Positions 33,657 to 42,827 of a stretch of DNA of 64,000 nt are shown here, one piece after another. The position numbers and the translations under genes are program-made. Numbering within the stretch: position 1 is the first letter of the stretch; every line of letters begins with the position of its first letter. The DNA is from RH-AL1 sp050013235 (GTDB lineage: Bacteria; Pseudomonadota; Alphaproteobacteria; Rhizobiales; Beijerinckiaceae): the NCBI GenBank assembly GCA_050013235.1, contig JBEKFQ010000001.1:62001-126000 (forward strand), in the 5' to 3' direction. The notes under the pieces were generated by a model that was not told where the DNA came from, ran no database searches, and worked only from the letters and a program-made list of their open reading frames with translations.

Positions 33657-34736
33657 ATGGCCGCACCAACCGAACCCGCCGACGAGGCCGACCGCCTGGA
33701 AGGGACGCCGCATCCGCGCCATGCCTCGATTCTGGCGGGACATGCGCAGGCCGAGCACGATTTGCTGGAGTCGTACCGCACCAACCGGCTCCCGCATGCG
33801 ATCATCCTGGGCGGACCGCCCGGCATCGGCAAGGCGACGCTGGCCTGGCGGCTCGCGCGGTTCATCCTGGTCAACCCCGATCCCGCCAGCGCCGCCGTGC
33901 GGAGCGCGCGCGATCTCTCCGTGCCGGACCATGCCAAGGCCGCCGCCCAGATCGCCTCGCTCTCGCATCCCGACGTCAGCCTGCTGCGCCGGGAAATCAA
34001 CGAGAAGACCAAGCGCTTCTATACCGAAATCCGCGCCGACGACGTGCGCCGGACGATCCAGCTGTTTCAACGCGCGGCGGGCGCGGGGGGGTACCGCATT
34101 TGCCTCGTCGATAGCGCCGAGGATCTCAACCGCTCCAGCGCCAATGCCTTGTTGAAACTAATCGAGGAACCGCCGCCGGCCTCGCTGTTTCTTCTCGTCG
34201 CGCATCGTCCGGGCCTCATCCTGCCGACCATCCGCTCCCGCGCGCGCCTCATGCGCCTGCAGAGCCTGACGCCGCCCGAGATCGAGACCGTGATCGCGAG
34301 CCTTGGCGCGCCCTGGCGGGATGAATCGCCCGCCAATATTTCCAAGGCGGCGGCGCAAGCGCGCGGCTCGGTGCATGGCGCGTTGCGCCTGATCAATGCC
34401 CAGGGCCTCGAACTCGACGCTCTGGTCCAGCGGCTGCTTCAGCGCTTGCCCGCGGTCGATTGGCGCGAGGTCCACAGGCTGGCCGATCAAATCGGCGGAC
34501 GCGACGGCGAGGCCGGGTTCGAGATCGCCATGACCGCCATCCACGATTGGATCGACGATTGCGTGCACCGCAGCGCGGCGAGCCAGAGCGCCGCGCGGCT
34601 TGTCCCCTATGCCGAGGCGTGGGAAAAAGTGACCGCCAATACGCGCGAAACCGATGCCCTCAACCTTGACAAGCGGCCATTGCTCCTGACGATCTTTTCC
34701 GATCTTGCCGCGGCGGTGCAAGCCGCCCAAGTTTGA
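33657..34736 (+). CDS. holB: DNA polymerase III subunit delta'
   Basis: Clamp-loader subunit of the replicase. The 359 residues contain a P-loop-like segment (LGGPPGIGKATLAWRL), the DEXX-region equivalent CLVDSAEDLNRSSANALLKLIEEPP and the arginine-finger region HRPGLILPTIRSRARLMRL (SRC is SRA here), in the order of the AAA+ clamp-loader family. The four Zn cysteines of E. coli delta' are not seen, as in other alphaproteobacteria. Its last codons lie inside a 15-bp tandem duplication (34725-34754). metG follows on the same strand. Confidence 0.93.
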   Translation: MAAPTEPADEADRLEGTPHPRHASILAGHAQAEHDLLESYRTNRLPHAIILGGPPGIGKATLAWRLARFILVNPDPASAAVRSARDLSVPDHAKAAAQIASLSHPDVSLLRREINEKTKRFYTEIRADDVRRTIQLFQRAAGAGGYRICLVDSAEDLNRSSANALLKLIEEPPPASLFLLVAHRPGLILPTIRSRARLMRLQSLTPPEIETVIASLGAPWRDESPANISKAAAQARGSVHGALRLINAQGLELDALVQRLLQRLPAVDWREVHRLADQIGGRDGEAGFEIAMTAIHDWIDDCVHRSAASQSAARLVPYAEAWEKVTANTRETDALNLDKRPLLLTIFSDLAAAVQAAQV

Positions 34737-34754
34737 GTGGCCCAAGTTTGAGTG
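34725..34754 (+). repeat. 15-bp tandem duplication spanning the holB stop
   Basis: The unit gcccaagtttgagtg occurs twice without interruption (34725-34739 and 34740-34754). The first copy contains the last codons and TGA of holB; the second is non-coding. The protein is therefore unaffected. Confidence 0.95.
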
Positions 34755-34806
34755 ACTAGCGGCTGATTGATCTTGCGGGGTTTCGCCGCGCCCGTTACGA
34801 GCAAGC

Positions 34807-36369
34807 ATGTCAAAACGTCCGTCCTTTTCCATCTCCACCGCCGCGCCCTATGCCAATGGCGCGCCCCACATTGGCCACGCCTACGAGCGGATCGCGACCG
34901 ATGCCTTCGCGCGCTTCAAGGCGATCGATGGTTTCGAGGTCTTTTCGGTCTCGAGCATGGACGAGCACGGCCAAAAGATGCAGCAGGCCGCGGCGCGCCA
35001 AGGCCTGACCCCGCAGGCGCTCGCGGACCGGACAGCGGCCGAGTTCGCGGCCATTGGCGCGCTGCTCGAGGCGCCCGTCAGCGAAGTGGTGCGCACGACG
35101 CAGCCGCGCCACCACCGGGCGAGTCAAGAAATCTGGAACCGGATGCAGGCGGCGGGCGATATTTATCTCTCGAAATATCCGGGCTGGTATTCGGTCCGCG
35201 ACGAAGCCTTTTTCGACGAATCCGAGCTGACGCCGGGGCCCAACGGCACCAAGCTCGCGCCCGGTGGCGCGCCGGTCGAATGGGTTGAGGAAGAAAGCTA
35301 TTATTTCAAGCTTTCGTCCTATGCGAACCGTCTGCTCGCGCATTACCGCGACAATCCCGATTTCATCGTGCCGGAGAAATACCGCAATGAAATCGTGGCC
35401 TTCGTCGAGCGCGGCTTGAACGATCTGTCGATCAGCCGCTCGACCTTCGATTGGGGCATTCCGGTGCCGGGCGATCCCAAACACGTCATGTATGTCTGGG
35501 TCGATGCGCTCACCAATTACATCACCGCTACCGGCTGGCCGGACGCGGCTTCGCCCAACGCGCATTTCTGGCCGATGGATGCTCACGTCATCGGCAAGGA
35601 TATCACGCGTTTCCACGCGATTTACTGGCCGGCTTTTCTGATGTCCGCCAAACTGGCCCTGCCGAAGCAGATCGTCGTCCACGGCTTTCTGTTCAACCGC
35701 GGGGAGAAAATGTCGAAGTCGGTCGGCAATGTCGTCGATCCGGCCTCGCTCGTGGCGGCCTATGGCGCCGATCCTCTGCGTTATTTCTTCCTGCGCGAAG
35801 TTCCCTTCGGACAGGACGGCAATTATTCGCACGAAGCGATCGTCGCGCGCATCAACGCCGATCTCGCCAACGATCTCGGCAATCTCGCGCAGCGCTCCTT
35901 GTCGATGATCGCGAAGAATTGCGGCGGCGTGGTGCCGGAGCAGGGCACTTCGAGCTCGGCCGACAAGGCCATTTTGAACGATGCCTATGCTCTACCCGCC
36001 GCCGTGCGCGCGGCCATGAACGACTTTGCCCCGCATCTCGCGCTCGCGGCGATCTGGCGCGTCGTGGCGGATGCGAACCGCTATTTCGCCAGCGAGGAAC
36101 CCTGGCTGAAGCGCAAGACCGATTCGGCGCGGATGGCCGGCATTCTCTTCGTGACGGCCGAAGTGTTGCGGATGATCGCCATCCTCTCGCAGCCTTTCAT
36201 GCCGGGCGCGATGGGCAAACTCCTCGACAGCCTCGGCGTGGCGGCGGATGCCCGGTCGATTGCCGATATCGGCGCCACGCCCGCTCTCGTGGCGGGTGCG
36301 AGCCTGCCGCCGCCCACCCCTGTCTTTCCCCGTTATATCGAGGAGAAAGACGAGCCGGAAAAAGCGTAA
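34807..36369 (+). CDS. metG: Methionyl-tRNA synthetase
   Basis: Charges tRNA-Met. The 520-residue class I synthetase has HIGH at residues 21-24 (YANGAPHIGHAYERIATD) and KMSKS at 301-305 (RGEKMSKSVGNVVDP), plus the WVDALTNYITATGWP segment. It lacks the Cys-rich zinc knuckle after HIGH and the C-terminal EMAP-like dimerisation domain, typical for the short alphaproteobacterial enzyme. tatD begins two bases after its stop. Confidence 0.97.
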   Translation: MSKRPSFSISTAAPYANGAPHIGHAYERIATDAFARFKAIDGFEVFSVSSMDEHGQKMQQAAARQGLTPQALADRTAAEFAAIGALLEAPVSEVVRTTQPRHHRASQEIWNRMQAAGDIYLSKYPGWYSVRDEAFFDESELTPGPNGTKLAPGGAPVEWVEEESYYFKLSSYANRLLAHYRDNPDFIVPEKYRNEIVAFVERGLNDLSISRSTFDWGIPVPGDPKHVMYVWVDALTNYITATGWPDAASPNAHFWPMDAHVIGKDITRFHAIYWPAFLMSAKLALPKQIVVHGFLFNRGEKMSKSVGNVVDPASLVAAYGADPLRYFFLREVPFGQDGNYSHEAIVARINADLANDLGNLAQRSLSMIAKNCGGVVPEQGTSSSADKAILNDAYALPAAVRAAMNDFAPHLALAAIWRVVADANRYFASEEPWLKRKTDSARMAGILFVTAEVLRMIAILSQPFMPGAMGKLLDSLGVAADARSIADIGATPALVAGASLPPPTPVFPRYIEEKDEPEKA

Positions 36370-36371
36370 AA

Positions 36372-37169
36372 ATGCTCATCGACAGCCATTGCCATCTCGA
36401 TTTCCCCGATTTCGCCGCCGAGCGCGACGCCGTGGTGGCGCGCGCCCGGGCGGTGGGTCTTGGCCGAATGATCACCATCTCGACCCGGATCGACAAATAC
36501 AACGAGATCCGGGCCATCGCGGAAAGCTACGGCGACGTGTTCTTCACGATCGGCACGCATCCGCATCAAGCCCATCTCGATCCCGAGGCGAGCGCGGAGC
36601 GGATCGTGGAACTCGCGGCCCATCCCCGTTGCGTCGGCATCGGCGAGGCGGGTCTCGATTACCACTATGACCAAGCGCCGCGCGACGTCGCCGCACGGGT
36701 CTTTCGCACCCATATCGCCGCCGCCCGGATCAGCGGCCTGCCGTTGGTGATCCACGCGCGCGACGCCGACGCGGACGTCGCCGCCATTCTGGAGGACGAA
36801 ATGGGGAAGGGGGCTTTCAAGGCCCTGCTCCATTGTTTCACGGCGGGCCCGGAATTGGCGGCGGCGGCGCTGCGTCTGGGGCTCTCCATCTCCTTTTCCG
36901 GCGTGCTCACCTTCAAGAACTCCGGCGCCTTGCGTGAGATCGCGGCCGGTGTGCCGCTAGACCGTCTGCTGGTCGAGACCGACGCGCCGTTCCTCGCGCC
37001 CATGCCGCTCCGGGGAAAACGCAACGAGCCCGCCTTTATCGTCCATACCGCCGCGGCTCTCGCCGCCGTCAAAGGCGTGACCCCGGAGGCTTTGGCCGCC
37101 GCCACCACGGCCAACGTGCTAAAATTGTTCTCCAAAATGCCCGCACCCGCGCCCACGGAGGCCACGTGA
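36372..37169 (+). CDS. tatD: TatD-family deoxyribonuclease
   Basis: Metal-dependent hydrolase with DNase activity. The 265-residue protein starts MLIDSHCHLDFPDF (metal-binding HxH), followed by FTIGTHPHQAH, GIGEAGLDYHYD (Glu ligand), PLVIHARDADAD (His), LLHCFTAG (His) and LLVETDAPFLAP (Asp). All metal ligands of the family are present. The frame is open far upstream inside metG, but ATG 36372 is the family start. It overlaps the next gene by four bases (GTGA). Confidence 0.95.
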   Translation: MLIDSHCHLDFPDFAAERDAVVARARAVGLGRMITISTRIDKYNEIRAIAESYGDVFFTIGTHPHQAHLDPEASAERIVELAAHPRCVGIGEAGLDYHYDQAPRDVAARVFRTHIAAARISGLPLVIHARDADADVAAILEDEMGKGAFKALLHCFTAGPELAAAALRLGLSISFSGVLTFKNSGALREIAAGVPLDRLLVETDAPFLAPMPLRGKRNEPAFIVHTAAALAAVKGVTPEALAAATTANVLKLFSKMPAPAPTEAT

Positions 37170-37963
37170 GCCTGGAGATTCAAATCCTCGGCTGCGGCTC
37201 GTCCGGTGGTGTTCCCCGCGTGGCGCAAGGGTGGGGCGCTTGCGATCCCACAAATCCGAAGAACCGGCGCCGGCGCTGCGCGATCCTGCTGCGCCAGACC
37301 AACGCCGCCGGCGAAGTGACGCAAGTCCTGGTCGATATGGGCGCGGATTTGCGCGTCCAGTTGATCGACGCGGGCATCAAACGCCTCGACGGCATCCTGC
37401 TCACCCATTCCCATGCCGATCATACCCACGGAATCGACGACCTCCGGCCCCTGGTTCAAGAAATGAAAGCCAGGATCGGCCTCTATATGGACGAATTTAC
37501 CTCGTCGATCGTGCGCAACGCGTTCCGCTACGTTTTCGACACGCCGCCCGGCAGCGGCTATCCGCCCTTGCTTAGCGAACACCGGATCATCGTGGGGCGA
37601 ATGCTGACCGTGAAAGGCCCCGGCGGTCCGCTCGAGGCCTTGCCGTTCCGCCTCAACCATGGCGAAATCGACGCGCTCGGCTTCCGCTTTGGCAACGTGG
37701 CCTATACGCCAGACCTCAACGCCATCCCGGAGGAAAGCATCGCGGCCTTGGAGGGGCTCGATCTCTGGATCGTGGACGCGCTGCGTTACTCGCGCCATCC
37801 CAGCCATTTCAGCTTGGAAGAGACACTTTCCTGGATCGAACGGCTGCGGCCGAAGCACGCCATTCTCACCAATCTTCATACCGACCTCGACTTCGAGGAG
37901 CTGCGGACGCAACTGCCGCCCGGTGTCGAGCCGGCATTCGACGGCATGGTCATCCAGACTTGA
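37166..37963 (+). CDS. Metallo-beta-lactamase-fold hydrolase (PhnP-like)
   Basis: The 265-residue protein starts GTG at 37166, overlapping tatD. It begins LEIQILGCGSSGGVPR, contains the metal motif THSHADHTHGIDDL, and further ligands GEIDALGF/His-Gly (RLNHGEID) and IVDALRYSRHPSHFS, and ends with AILTNLHTDLDFEEL. This pattern fits the PhnP-like phosphodiesterase branch of the fold, but the substrate is unknown. Its constant place after tatD in Hyphomicrobiales suggests a conserved housekeeping role rather than phosphonate use. Confidence 0.9.
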   Translation: MSLEIQILGCGSSGGVPRVAQGWGACDPTNPKNRRRRCAILLRQTNAAGEVTQVLVDMGADLRVQLIDAGIKRLDGILLTHSHADHTHGIDDLRPLVQEMKARIGLYMDEFTSSIVRNAFRYVFDTPPGSGYPPLLSEHRIIVGRMLTVKGPGGPLEALPFRLNHGEIDALGFRFGNVAYTPDLNAIPEESIAALEGLDLWIVDALRYSRHPSHFSLEETLSWIERLRPKHAILTNLHTDLDFEELRTQLPPGVEPAFDGMVIQT

Positions 37964-38433
37964 GCCGCGCAACTTTCGCGGAACATGCTTTCGTGGAACA
38001 TGCTTTAAAAGGGCAGCTCGACACTCATCCCTCCGGTCGCCAGGTCTTTTAGGTTCCATAATATTGATTATGCGAATCCGATACGAAGATGATCCTTCCC
38101 CCCTCTTCCTTTCGCCGGAGGGTCAAGGACTTAGCCTAGTTGATTGACGGCATTGGAGTTGTCGCAAAACCGACACGAGGCGGGGTTGCCTGAAGTTTGG
38201 TCTTTTGGGGCACAGAAAAGCCTATATTTCCGGTAGCCAATTCCAGGACTTGCTGCTATCGGTAAGACAACGCGGGGCTTCTTCCATTTCTATCGGGTAC
38301 CACCACGGTCAGAAGAGGCTGGTAGCGTTCGCTGCCGGCCCTAATGCGTTGGGCGGTCATTTTATTGATTTCGGATTCGCTTTGGAGAAAGCGAAGGCGC
38401 CGGCGGTGAGAAGCGGAGATTAGCAGGCACAAC
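37964..38433. other. Gene-free interval and probable long leader of the cold-shock gene
   Basis: About 470 bases. It contains a 15-bp tandem duplication (37975-37989 and 37990-38004, ttcgyggaacatgct) and a short open frame at 38205-38423 that shows no family features. The part nearest 38433 is likely the 5' leader of the double cold-shock gene; a structured leader is typical for cold-shock mRNAs but I did not fold it. Confidence 0.5.
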
Positions 38434-39105
38434 ATGAGCAAAGGTAGAGATTTCCGGGGTCCTAAGAAGCGTGGTTTCGATGACGACGCTCCATCCCCCT
38501 ATGACGCGCCGCGTTTGAATCGGACGCCGCGGCCAGCTTTTGGCGGCGGTTTTGGCGGGGCCCCGGTTGGCGGTCCCGATCTGGGCGGCGGTGCGCCGTC
38601 TTCCGCGACGGTGGATGCGGTCGTCAAATGGTTCAAGGGAGACAAGGGCTTCGGCTTTGTCGAACTAGCGAACGGTTCGGGCGATGCATTCTTGCATATC
38701 GGCGCCTTACAGTCGGCCGGTTACGAGACCGTGCCGCCCGGCGCCAAGCTCAAGGTGACTGTCGGCAATGGCGCCAAGGGCGCGCAAGTGACCCGCGTCC
38801 TAGAGGTCGATACCTCTGGCGCGGCGGAACGGGCGCCGCAGCGTTCGTTCGCCGATGCGCCCCGCCCGGCTCGCCGCGCACCGGATCCGGCGTCCGCCGT
38901 GCCCGTGAGCGGTAGCGTCAAGTGGTTCGACGACAACAAGGGCTTCGGCTTCGTTCAGTCGAACGACGGCGGCAAGGATGTGTTCGTGCACATCTCGATC
39001 CTTGGTCCGGCTGGTATTCAGCATCTGGCCGAAGGTCAAGCCGTCAACATGCGTGTTGTCGATACGCCCAAGGGCCGGGAAGCTCTGTCGATCTCCTTGG
39101 GTTGA
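38434..39105 (+). CDS. Protein with two cold-shock domains
   Basis: Probable RNA/ssDNA-binding protein of 223 residues. The N-terminal 60 residues are Gly/Pro/Arg-rich and disordered (FGGGFGGAPVGGPDLGGG). Cold-shock domain 1 (about 65-130) has VKWFKGDKGFGFVEL and DAFLHI; a basic linker (RPARRAPDP) leads to domain 2 (about 152-223) with SVKWFDDNKGFGFVQ and DVFVHIS. RNP1 (KGFGFV) and RNP2 (VFVHI) are intact in domain 2; domain 1 has FLHI. Two-domain CspA-like proteins are typical of alphaproteobacteria. A terminator hairpin follows. Confidence 0.93.
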   Translation: MSKGRDFRGPKKRGFDDDAPSPYDAPRLNRTPRPAFGGGFGGAPVGGPDLGGGAPSSATVDAVVKWFKGDKGFGFVELANGSGDAFLHIGALQSAGYETVPPGAKLKVTVGNGAKGAQVTRVLEVDTSGAAERAPQRSFADAPRPARRAPDPASAVPVSGSVKWFDDNKGFGFVQSNDGGKDVFVHISILGPAGIQHLAEGQAVNMRVVDTPKGREALSISLG

Positions 39106-39132
39106 TCGCCGCGAGTTTCGTTCTTTGCTCTT

Positions 39133-39167
39133 CCGGCCGGGTTCTCCACCCGGCCGGTCTTCTCGTT
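39133..39167 (+). terminator. Rho-independent terminator after the cold-shock gene
   Basis: A perfect 9-bp stem (ccggccggg 39133-39141, cccggccgg 39149-39157) with a 7-base loop lies 27 bases after the stop and is followed by a pyrimidine-rich stretch (tcttctcgtt). Confidence 0.8.
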
Positions 39168-39242
39168 GCGACTTGAAATTTGCGCCTATCTTCGACGGGA
39201 CGTCGATTGGGCCACTTTGGCTTGGCTGCTTCGTATCCGCAT

Positions 39243-39358
39243 TAGAGCATTTTTTAGAAAAGTTGCAGACTTTTGTGAGCTAAAAAATGCTCTAACTTCT
39301 TAGTAAGAAAGCGATTTCTCATCGCTTTGGTGAGTCCCCCAAAGCGGAAAGCGCTCTA
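39243..39358 (+). repeat. Dispersed multi-hairpin repeat, copy B (best preserved)
   Basis: The outer arms agagcattttttag and ctaaaaaatgctct are a perfect 14-bp inverted repeat, enclosing an inner hairpin aaaagt/actttt. It is followed by aaagcgat/atcgcttt and cgctttgg/ccaaagcg, two stems that share the same strand and so cannot form together, and ends gaaagcgctcta. It lies between the cold-shock gene and mazG. Confidence 0.88.
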
Positions 39359-39398
39359 GGGCGCAGTCGCGGCCCGTCTTCCCCGTGAGCTTTTGCCC

Positions 39399-40208
39399 AT
39401 GCCTTCGCCTGCCCTCGACCAATTGCTGGCGATTATGGCTGCGCTGCGAACGCCGGAAACCGGCTGCCCTTGGGATCTCGAACAAACATCGCTCTCCATC
39501 GCCTCCTATGCGATTGAAGAAGCTTACGAAGCCGTCGATGCGATCGAGCGCGGCGATCTCGACGATATCCGGGACGAGCTAGGGGATTTGCTTCTCCAAG
39601 TCGTCTTTCACGCCCGGATCGCGGAGGAGGCCGGTCAATTCACCTTCGACGATGTCGCCCGTGCCATCGGCAGCAAAATGATCCGCAGGCATCCCCATGT
39701 TTTCGGGGATTTGCAAACCGCATCGAGCGGTGCGGTTCAAGCCAATTGGGAAAGCATCAAAGCGCAAGAACGCCAAGCCAAGCGCGATAGAAGCGGGCGC
39801 GGCAATGCAAAGGCGGGTCTTCTTGCCGATGTTCCCGTCACCCTGCCCGGCTTGACCCGCGCGGTAAAACTCCAATCCAAGGCGTCCCGCGTGGGCTTCG
39901 ATTGGGGCGATGCCCGGCTGGTGCTTGCAAAAATTCGCGAAGAAATCGGCGAAATCGAAGAGGCGCTCGAGGGTCCGAGCGCCGAGGCGGTCGCGGGCGA
40001 AATCGGCGACCTTCTCTTCGCCGTCGCCAATCTCGCCCGCCACGCCAAGGCCGATCCCGAGACGGCGGTGCGCGCCACCAATGCGAAATTCGAGCGGCGC
40101 TTCGCCTATATCGAGCATGAGCTGGCCGCGCGCGGCTCGTCGCCCGAGTCCGCGACGCTGGACGAGATGGATGCGTTGTGGAACGAGGCGAAGACGCGCG
40201 GGCTTTGA
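39399..40208 (+). CDS. mazG: Nucleoside triphosphate pyrophosphohydrolase MazG
   Basis: Hydrolyses NTPs/dNTPs to NMP and PPi, cleaning the nucleotide pool. The 269-residue protein has two tandem MazG domains: the first with CPWDLEQT, EEAYEAVDAIERG and DELGDLLLQVVFHA, the second with EEIGEIEEALEG and EIGDLLFAVANLARH. Both retain the ExxE...ExxD metal motifs. ATG 39399 preferred; TTG 39393 adds two residues. It converges on the minus-strand gene at 40217. mazG-hflX-hfq neighbourhood is common in the order. Confidence 0.94.
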   Translation: MPSPALDQLLAIMAALRTPETGCPWDLEQTSLSIASYAIEEAYEAVDAIERGDLDDIRDELGDLLLQVVFHARIAEEAGQFTFDDVARAIGSKMIRRHPHVFGDLQTASSGAVQANWESIKAQERQAKRDRSGRGNAKAGLLADVPVTLPGLTRAVKLQSKASRVGFDWGDARLVLAKIREEIGEIEEALEGPSAEAVAGEIGDLLFAVANLARHAKADPETAVRATNAKFERRFAYIEHELAARGSSPESATLDEMDALWNEAKTRGL

Positions 40209-40216
40209 AAGGAATT

Positions 40217-40810
40217 TTACTTCGCGAGGCTTTCCTGGGGCTTCGCGCCATTCCAGCGCGCGATTTCCGGATCCAGGATCCGGTCCTTGATCAGCCAATC
40301 CAAGGCACGTCTCCATGAATCATCCGTTTCTCCCCGCAAATCCGTCCCCGCAATTTTCATGAGTTCGCCGGTTTTCGCATCGCGAATGTGAATCTCGAGA
40401 GATTGCTCCATCACGCTCACTTTGCGGAAGATGCCGACAAGCGACATGTCCGCGCCCAAATCGCGGGCGATCTGAGCATCGCAGCCGTTGCATTTGCGCA
40501 GCCAATGGGTCTTGACCCTTTCGTCGGTCGAGGCGCCAACGTCCACGATCTGAAAAATCGGAGAATCCGCAAGCTGGCGCCGCGCTTGGAGCGTGACATC
40601 GTGCAGCCGCGCTGTTTCGACGGGGCTTTCGCCCGCGATCGGCCCCCCCGCGCTGAAATCGTCAAGTTCGAAGTCGAACACCGCGAGCTTGATTGGATAT
40701 TTGATTTCGGCGTCGCCGGCCCGCGCGAAGCTCAACAAGCCCACGATCGCCGCCGTCCCCAGAATCGCGGCGCGCAACCAATGGCCATGCGGCCCACGAA
40801 AACGTTTCAT
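40217..40810 (-). CDS. Exported protein of unknown function (DUF2380/DUF3280-like)
   Basis: A 197-residue protein with a signal peptide (WLRAAILGTAAIVGLLSFARA, cut near AGDA). The mature part starts KYPIKLAVFDFELDDFSAG and has two Cys in LRKCNGCDAQIARDLGADM and a segment VSVMEQSLEIHIRDAKTGELM. The pattern LAVFDFEL...DT/V...GAD resembles small alphaproteobacterial DUF2380/DUF3280 proteins, sometimes near methylotrophy genes; I am not sure which. ATG 40810 is chosen because GGAGAG lies just upstream; the frame is open from 40924. It is downstream of hflX with 250 bases between. Confidence 0.7.
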   Translation of the reverse strand: MKRFRGPHGHWLRAAILGTAAIVGLLSFARAGDAEIKYPIKLAVFDFELDDFSAGGPIAGESPVETARLHDVTLQARRQLADSPIFQIVDVGASTDERVKTHWLRKCNGCDAQIARDLGADMSLVGIFRKVSVMEQSLEIHIRDAKTGELMKIAGTDLRGETDDSWRRALDWLIKDRILDPEIARWNGAKPQESLAK

Positions 40811-40974
40811 TCTTCTCTCCCCATTGGGTCGCGTCCATGACTTGTCGAGCGGAAGTTTCCGTTCGCTTCGCGGATCGCATCTTCGGGGGAGATTTAACGG
40901 GAACCCAGCACGCTGACTTGCCATTTGACGCCAGCAACGACCGCGAACGCCAAAAACTCGAGGAAGCGGGCCAT

Positions 40975-41002
40975 GACTTCATGAAAGCGACTTCATGAAA
41001 GC
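40975..41002. repeat. 14-bp tandem duplication
   Basis: gacttcatgaaagc occurs twice in direct succession (40975-40988, 40989-41002) in the interval between hflX and the exported-protein gene. Confidence 0.95.
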
Positions 41003-41059
41003 GAAAGACATCAGGCCCCATTTGCAACAAGCACTCGCCGGCTCCACGGCGTAGAAATT

Positions 41060-42490
41060 TTACGCCGTACCCTGCAACAAAGCCGCATTGTCCTGCCCTG
41101 GCAATGTCGCGATCGCGCGGGGATACCGGCGGCTGATTTGCTGGGCGCGCTCTTGGGGAACACGCACAAGCAGCGTCATGGCGCCATCCTCGGCGTTCTC
41201 GCGCTCCAAAACCTCGGCATGTTCGTAGAGCCAGCTCAGCCCCTGCCCGTCCGCGGAATCGAGGGTGATCTCGAAGAGCGGCCGGCCCTGGGCGAGCCGC
41301 TGTTCGATCTCGCCAAGCAAGGTCTCTTCCCCCTGCCCCGTCAGCGCGGAAACGATGACCGCGCGGGAGCTCTCGCCCCGGCGGCGCGCGGCATTGGCAA
41401 GGGCGGCGACTTGACCGGGATCGAGCAGATCGCTCTTGTTCCAAACCTCGAGCAAGCGCGGATCGCTCGCCTCGATCCCGAGGTCGCCGAGAATCTGTTC
41501 GACATCGGCGCTCTGGGCATCGGTGTCCTCATGCGAAATATCTCGGACATGGAGGATCACATCGGCCTCCAAAACCTCTTCCAAGGTGGCTCGGAAGGCC
41601 GAGACCAGCATGGGCGGCAGATCCGAGATGAAACCGACCGTATCGGACAAGAGCACGCGGGAGCCGTGCGGGAGTTTGAGAATTCGCAAAGTCGGATCGA
41701 GCGTCGCGAAGAGCATGTCCTCGGCGAGCACTGTCGCACGGGTCAACCTATTGAAAAGCGTGGATTTTCCGGCATTGGTATAACCAGCCAGGGCGACGAT
41801 GGGGTAGGGCACGTCGCGCCGCGTCTTGCGGTGGAGCGAGCGCGTCCGCTTCACCTTGTCGAGTTCACCTTCGATTTTCACCATCCGCTCGGAAATCAAG
41901 CGCCGGTCGGTCTCGATCTGCGTTTCGCCGGGGCCGCCGAGGAAGCCGAAACCGCCCCTTTGACGTTCCAAATGGGTCCAAGACCTCACGAGCCGCGATT
42001 TCTGATAAGCGAGATGCGCCAGCTCGACTTGCAGCGCCCCTTCCCGCGTGCGGGCCCGCCGCCCGAAAATTTCGAGGATCAGGCCAGTACGGTCGATGAC
42101 TTTGGCGGCAAACGCTTTTTCGAGATTGCGCTGTTGCACCGGCGAGAGCGCGCAATCCATGAAGACGAGACCAATCTCTTCCTCCTTCACACGCGAGGCG
42201 ATCTCCTCGACCTTGCCCTTACCGAGATAGCTCGCAGGACGAATTTGCGAGAGGGGGATGACGAGCGAATCCACGACATCGAGATCGATCGCCCGCGCCA
42301 GCCCTGTCGCTTCCGCGATCCGGGCCTCGGGGGAACGCCCGGGACCTAAAGCGGAAGATGCAAGCGCCTTCGTCTCTGCCGCCCGTTTCGCAAAAGGATT
42401 GAGATAAGGGCCGAGAACGAACGCCCGCGTCGAAGCCGCGGCCCGGGCGGCCGCCGTATGTTCAAGCCCGGCGCTATCGGTGTATTCCAA
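41060..42490 (-). CDS. hflX: GTPase HflX
   Basis: Ribosome-associated GTPase that splits stalled 70S particles under stress. The 476 residues give an N-terminal HflX domain (LVIPLSQIRPASYLGKGKVEEIA, FMDCALSPVQQRNLEKAF, VIDRTGLILEIFGRRA), a linker with GPGETQIETDRRLI, and the G domain with LAGYTNAGKSTLFNRLT (G1), DTVGFISDLP (G3) and VWNKSDLL (G4). The order and length match HflX. It is 82 bases downstream of hfq, probably one transcript. Confidence 0.96.
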   Translation of the reverse strand: MEYTDSAGLEHTAAARAAASTRAFVLGPYLNPFAKRAAETKALASSALGPGRSPEARIAEATGLARAIDLDVVDSLVIPLSQIRPASYLGKGKVEEIASRVKEEEIGLVFMDCALSPVQQRNLEKAFAAKVIDRTGLILEIFGRRARTREGALQVELAHLAYQKSRLVRSWTHLERQRGGFGFLGGPGETQIETDRRLISERMVKIEGELDKVKRTRSLHRKTRRDVPYPIVALAGYTNAGKSTLFNRLTRATVLAEDMLFATLDPTLRILKLPHGSRVLLSDTVGFISDLPPMLVSAFRATLEEVLEADVILHVRDISHEDTDAQSADVEQILGDLGIEASDPRLLEVWNKSDLLDPGQVAALANAARRRGESSRAVIVSALTGQGEETLLGEIEQRLAQGRPLFEITLDSADGQGLSWLYEHAEVLERENAEDGAMTLLVRVPQERAQQISRRYPRAIATLPGQDNAALLQGTA

Positions 42491-42572
42491 TCAAATCCTG
42501 TCCATTGTCATGCCGCATGAAAGCGGAGGCTGAAACGCCTGCTCTCTATAGATCGCGATCGCCACGGTTTGT

Positions 42573-42827
42573 TCAAGGGGCGATCTGCGTGTCCTCGCCC
42601 GGCTCGAACATTTGGATGGGATGACCGGGCATGATCGTAGAAATTGCGTGCTTATAAACGAGCTGCGAGTGACCGTCCCGCCGTAATAAAAGGCAAAAAT
42701 TATCAAACCAAGTGACAACACCTTGTAATTTTACGCCATTGACAAGGAAAATAGTGAGGGGAACTTTGTTTTTCCTGAGATAATTCAGAAAAGTATCTTG
42801 TAAGTTTTGGGTTCGTTCGGTTGCCAT
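42573..42827 (-). CDS. hfq: RNA chaperone Hfq
   Basis: Hexameric Sm-like protein that pairs small RNAs with mRNAs. The 84 residues contain Sm1 (QDTFLNYLRKNKVPLTIFLVNGVKLQGVV region, Gln near residue 8) and Sm2 (YKHAISTI; the key YKH motif), and a short C-terminal tail (MFEPGEDTQIAP). It is upstream of hflX, the classical hfq-hflX pair. The promoter must lie in the 724-base interval upstream. Confidence 0.97.
   Translation of the reverse strand: MATERTQNLQDTFLNYLRKNKVPLTIFLVNGVKLQGVVTWFDNFCLLLRRDGHSQLVYKHAISTIMPGHPIQMFEPGEDTQIAP

Noticed and set aside
38205..38423. 72-codon frame before the cold-shock gene
   Set aside because: No recognisable features or good ribosome-binding site; more likely leader sequence.
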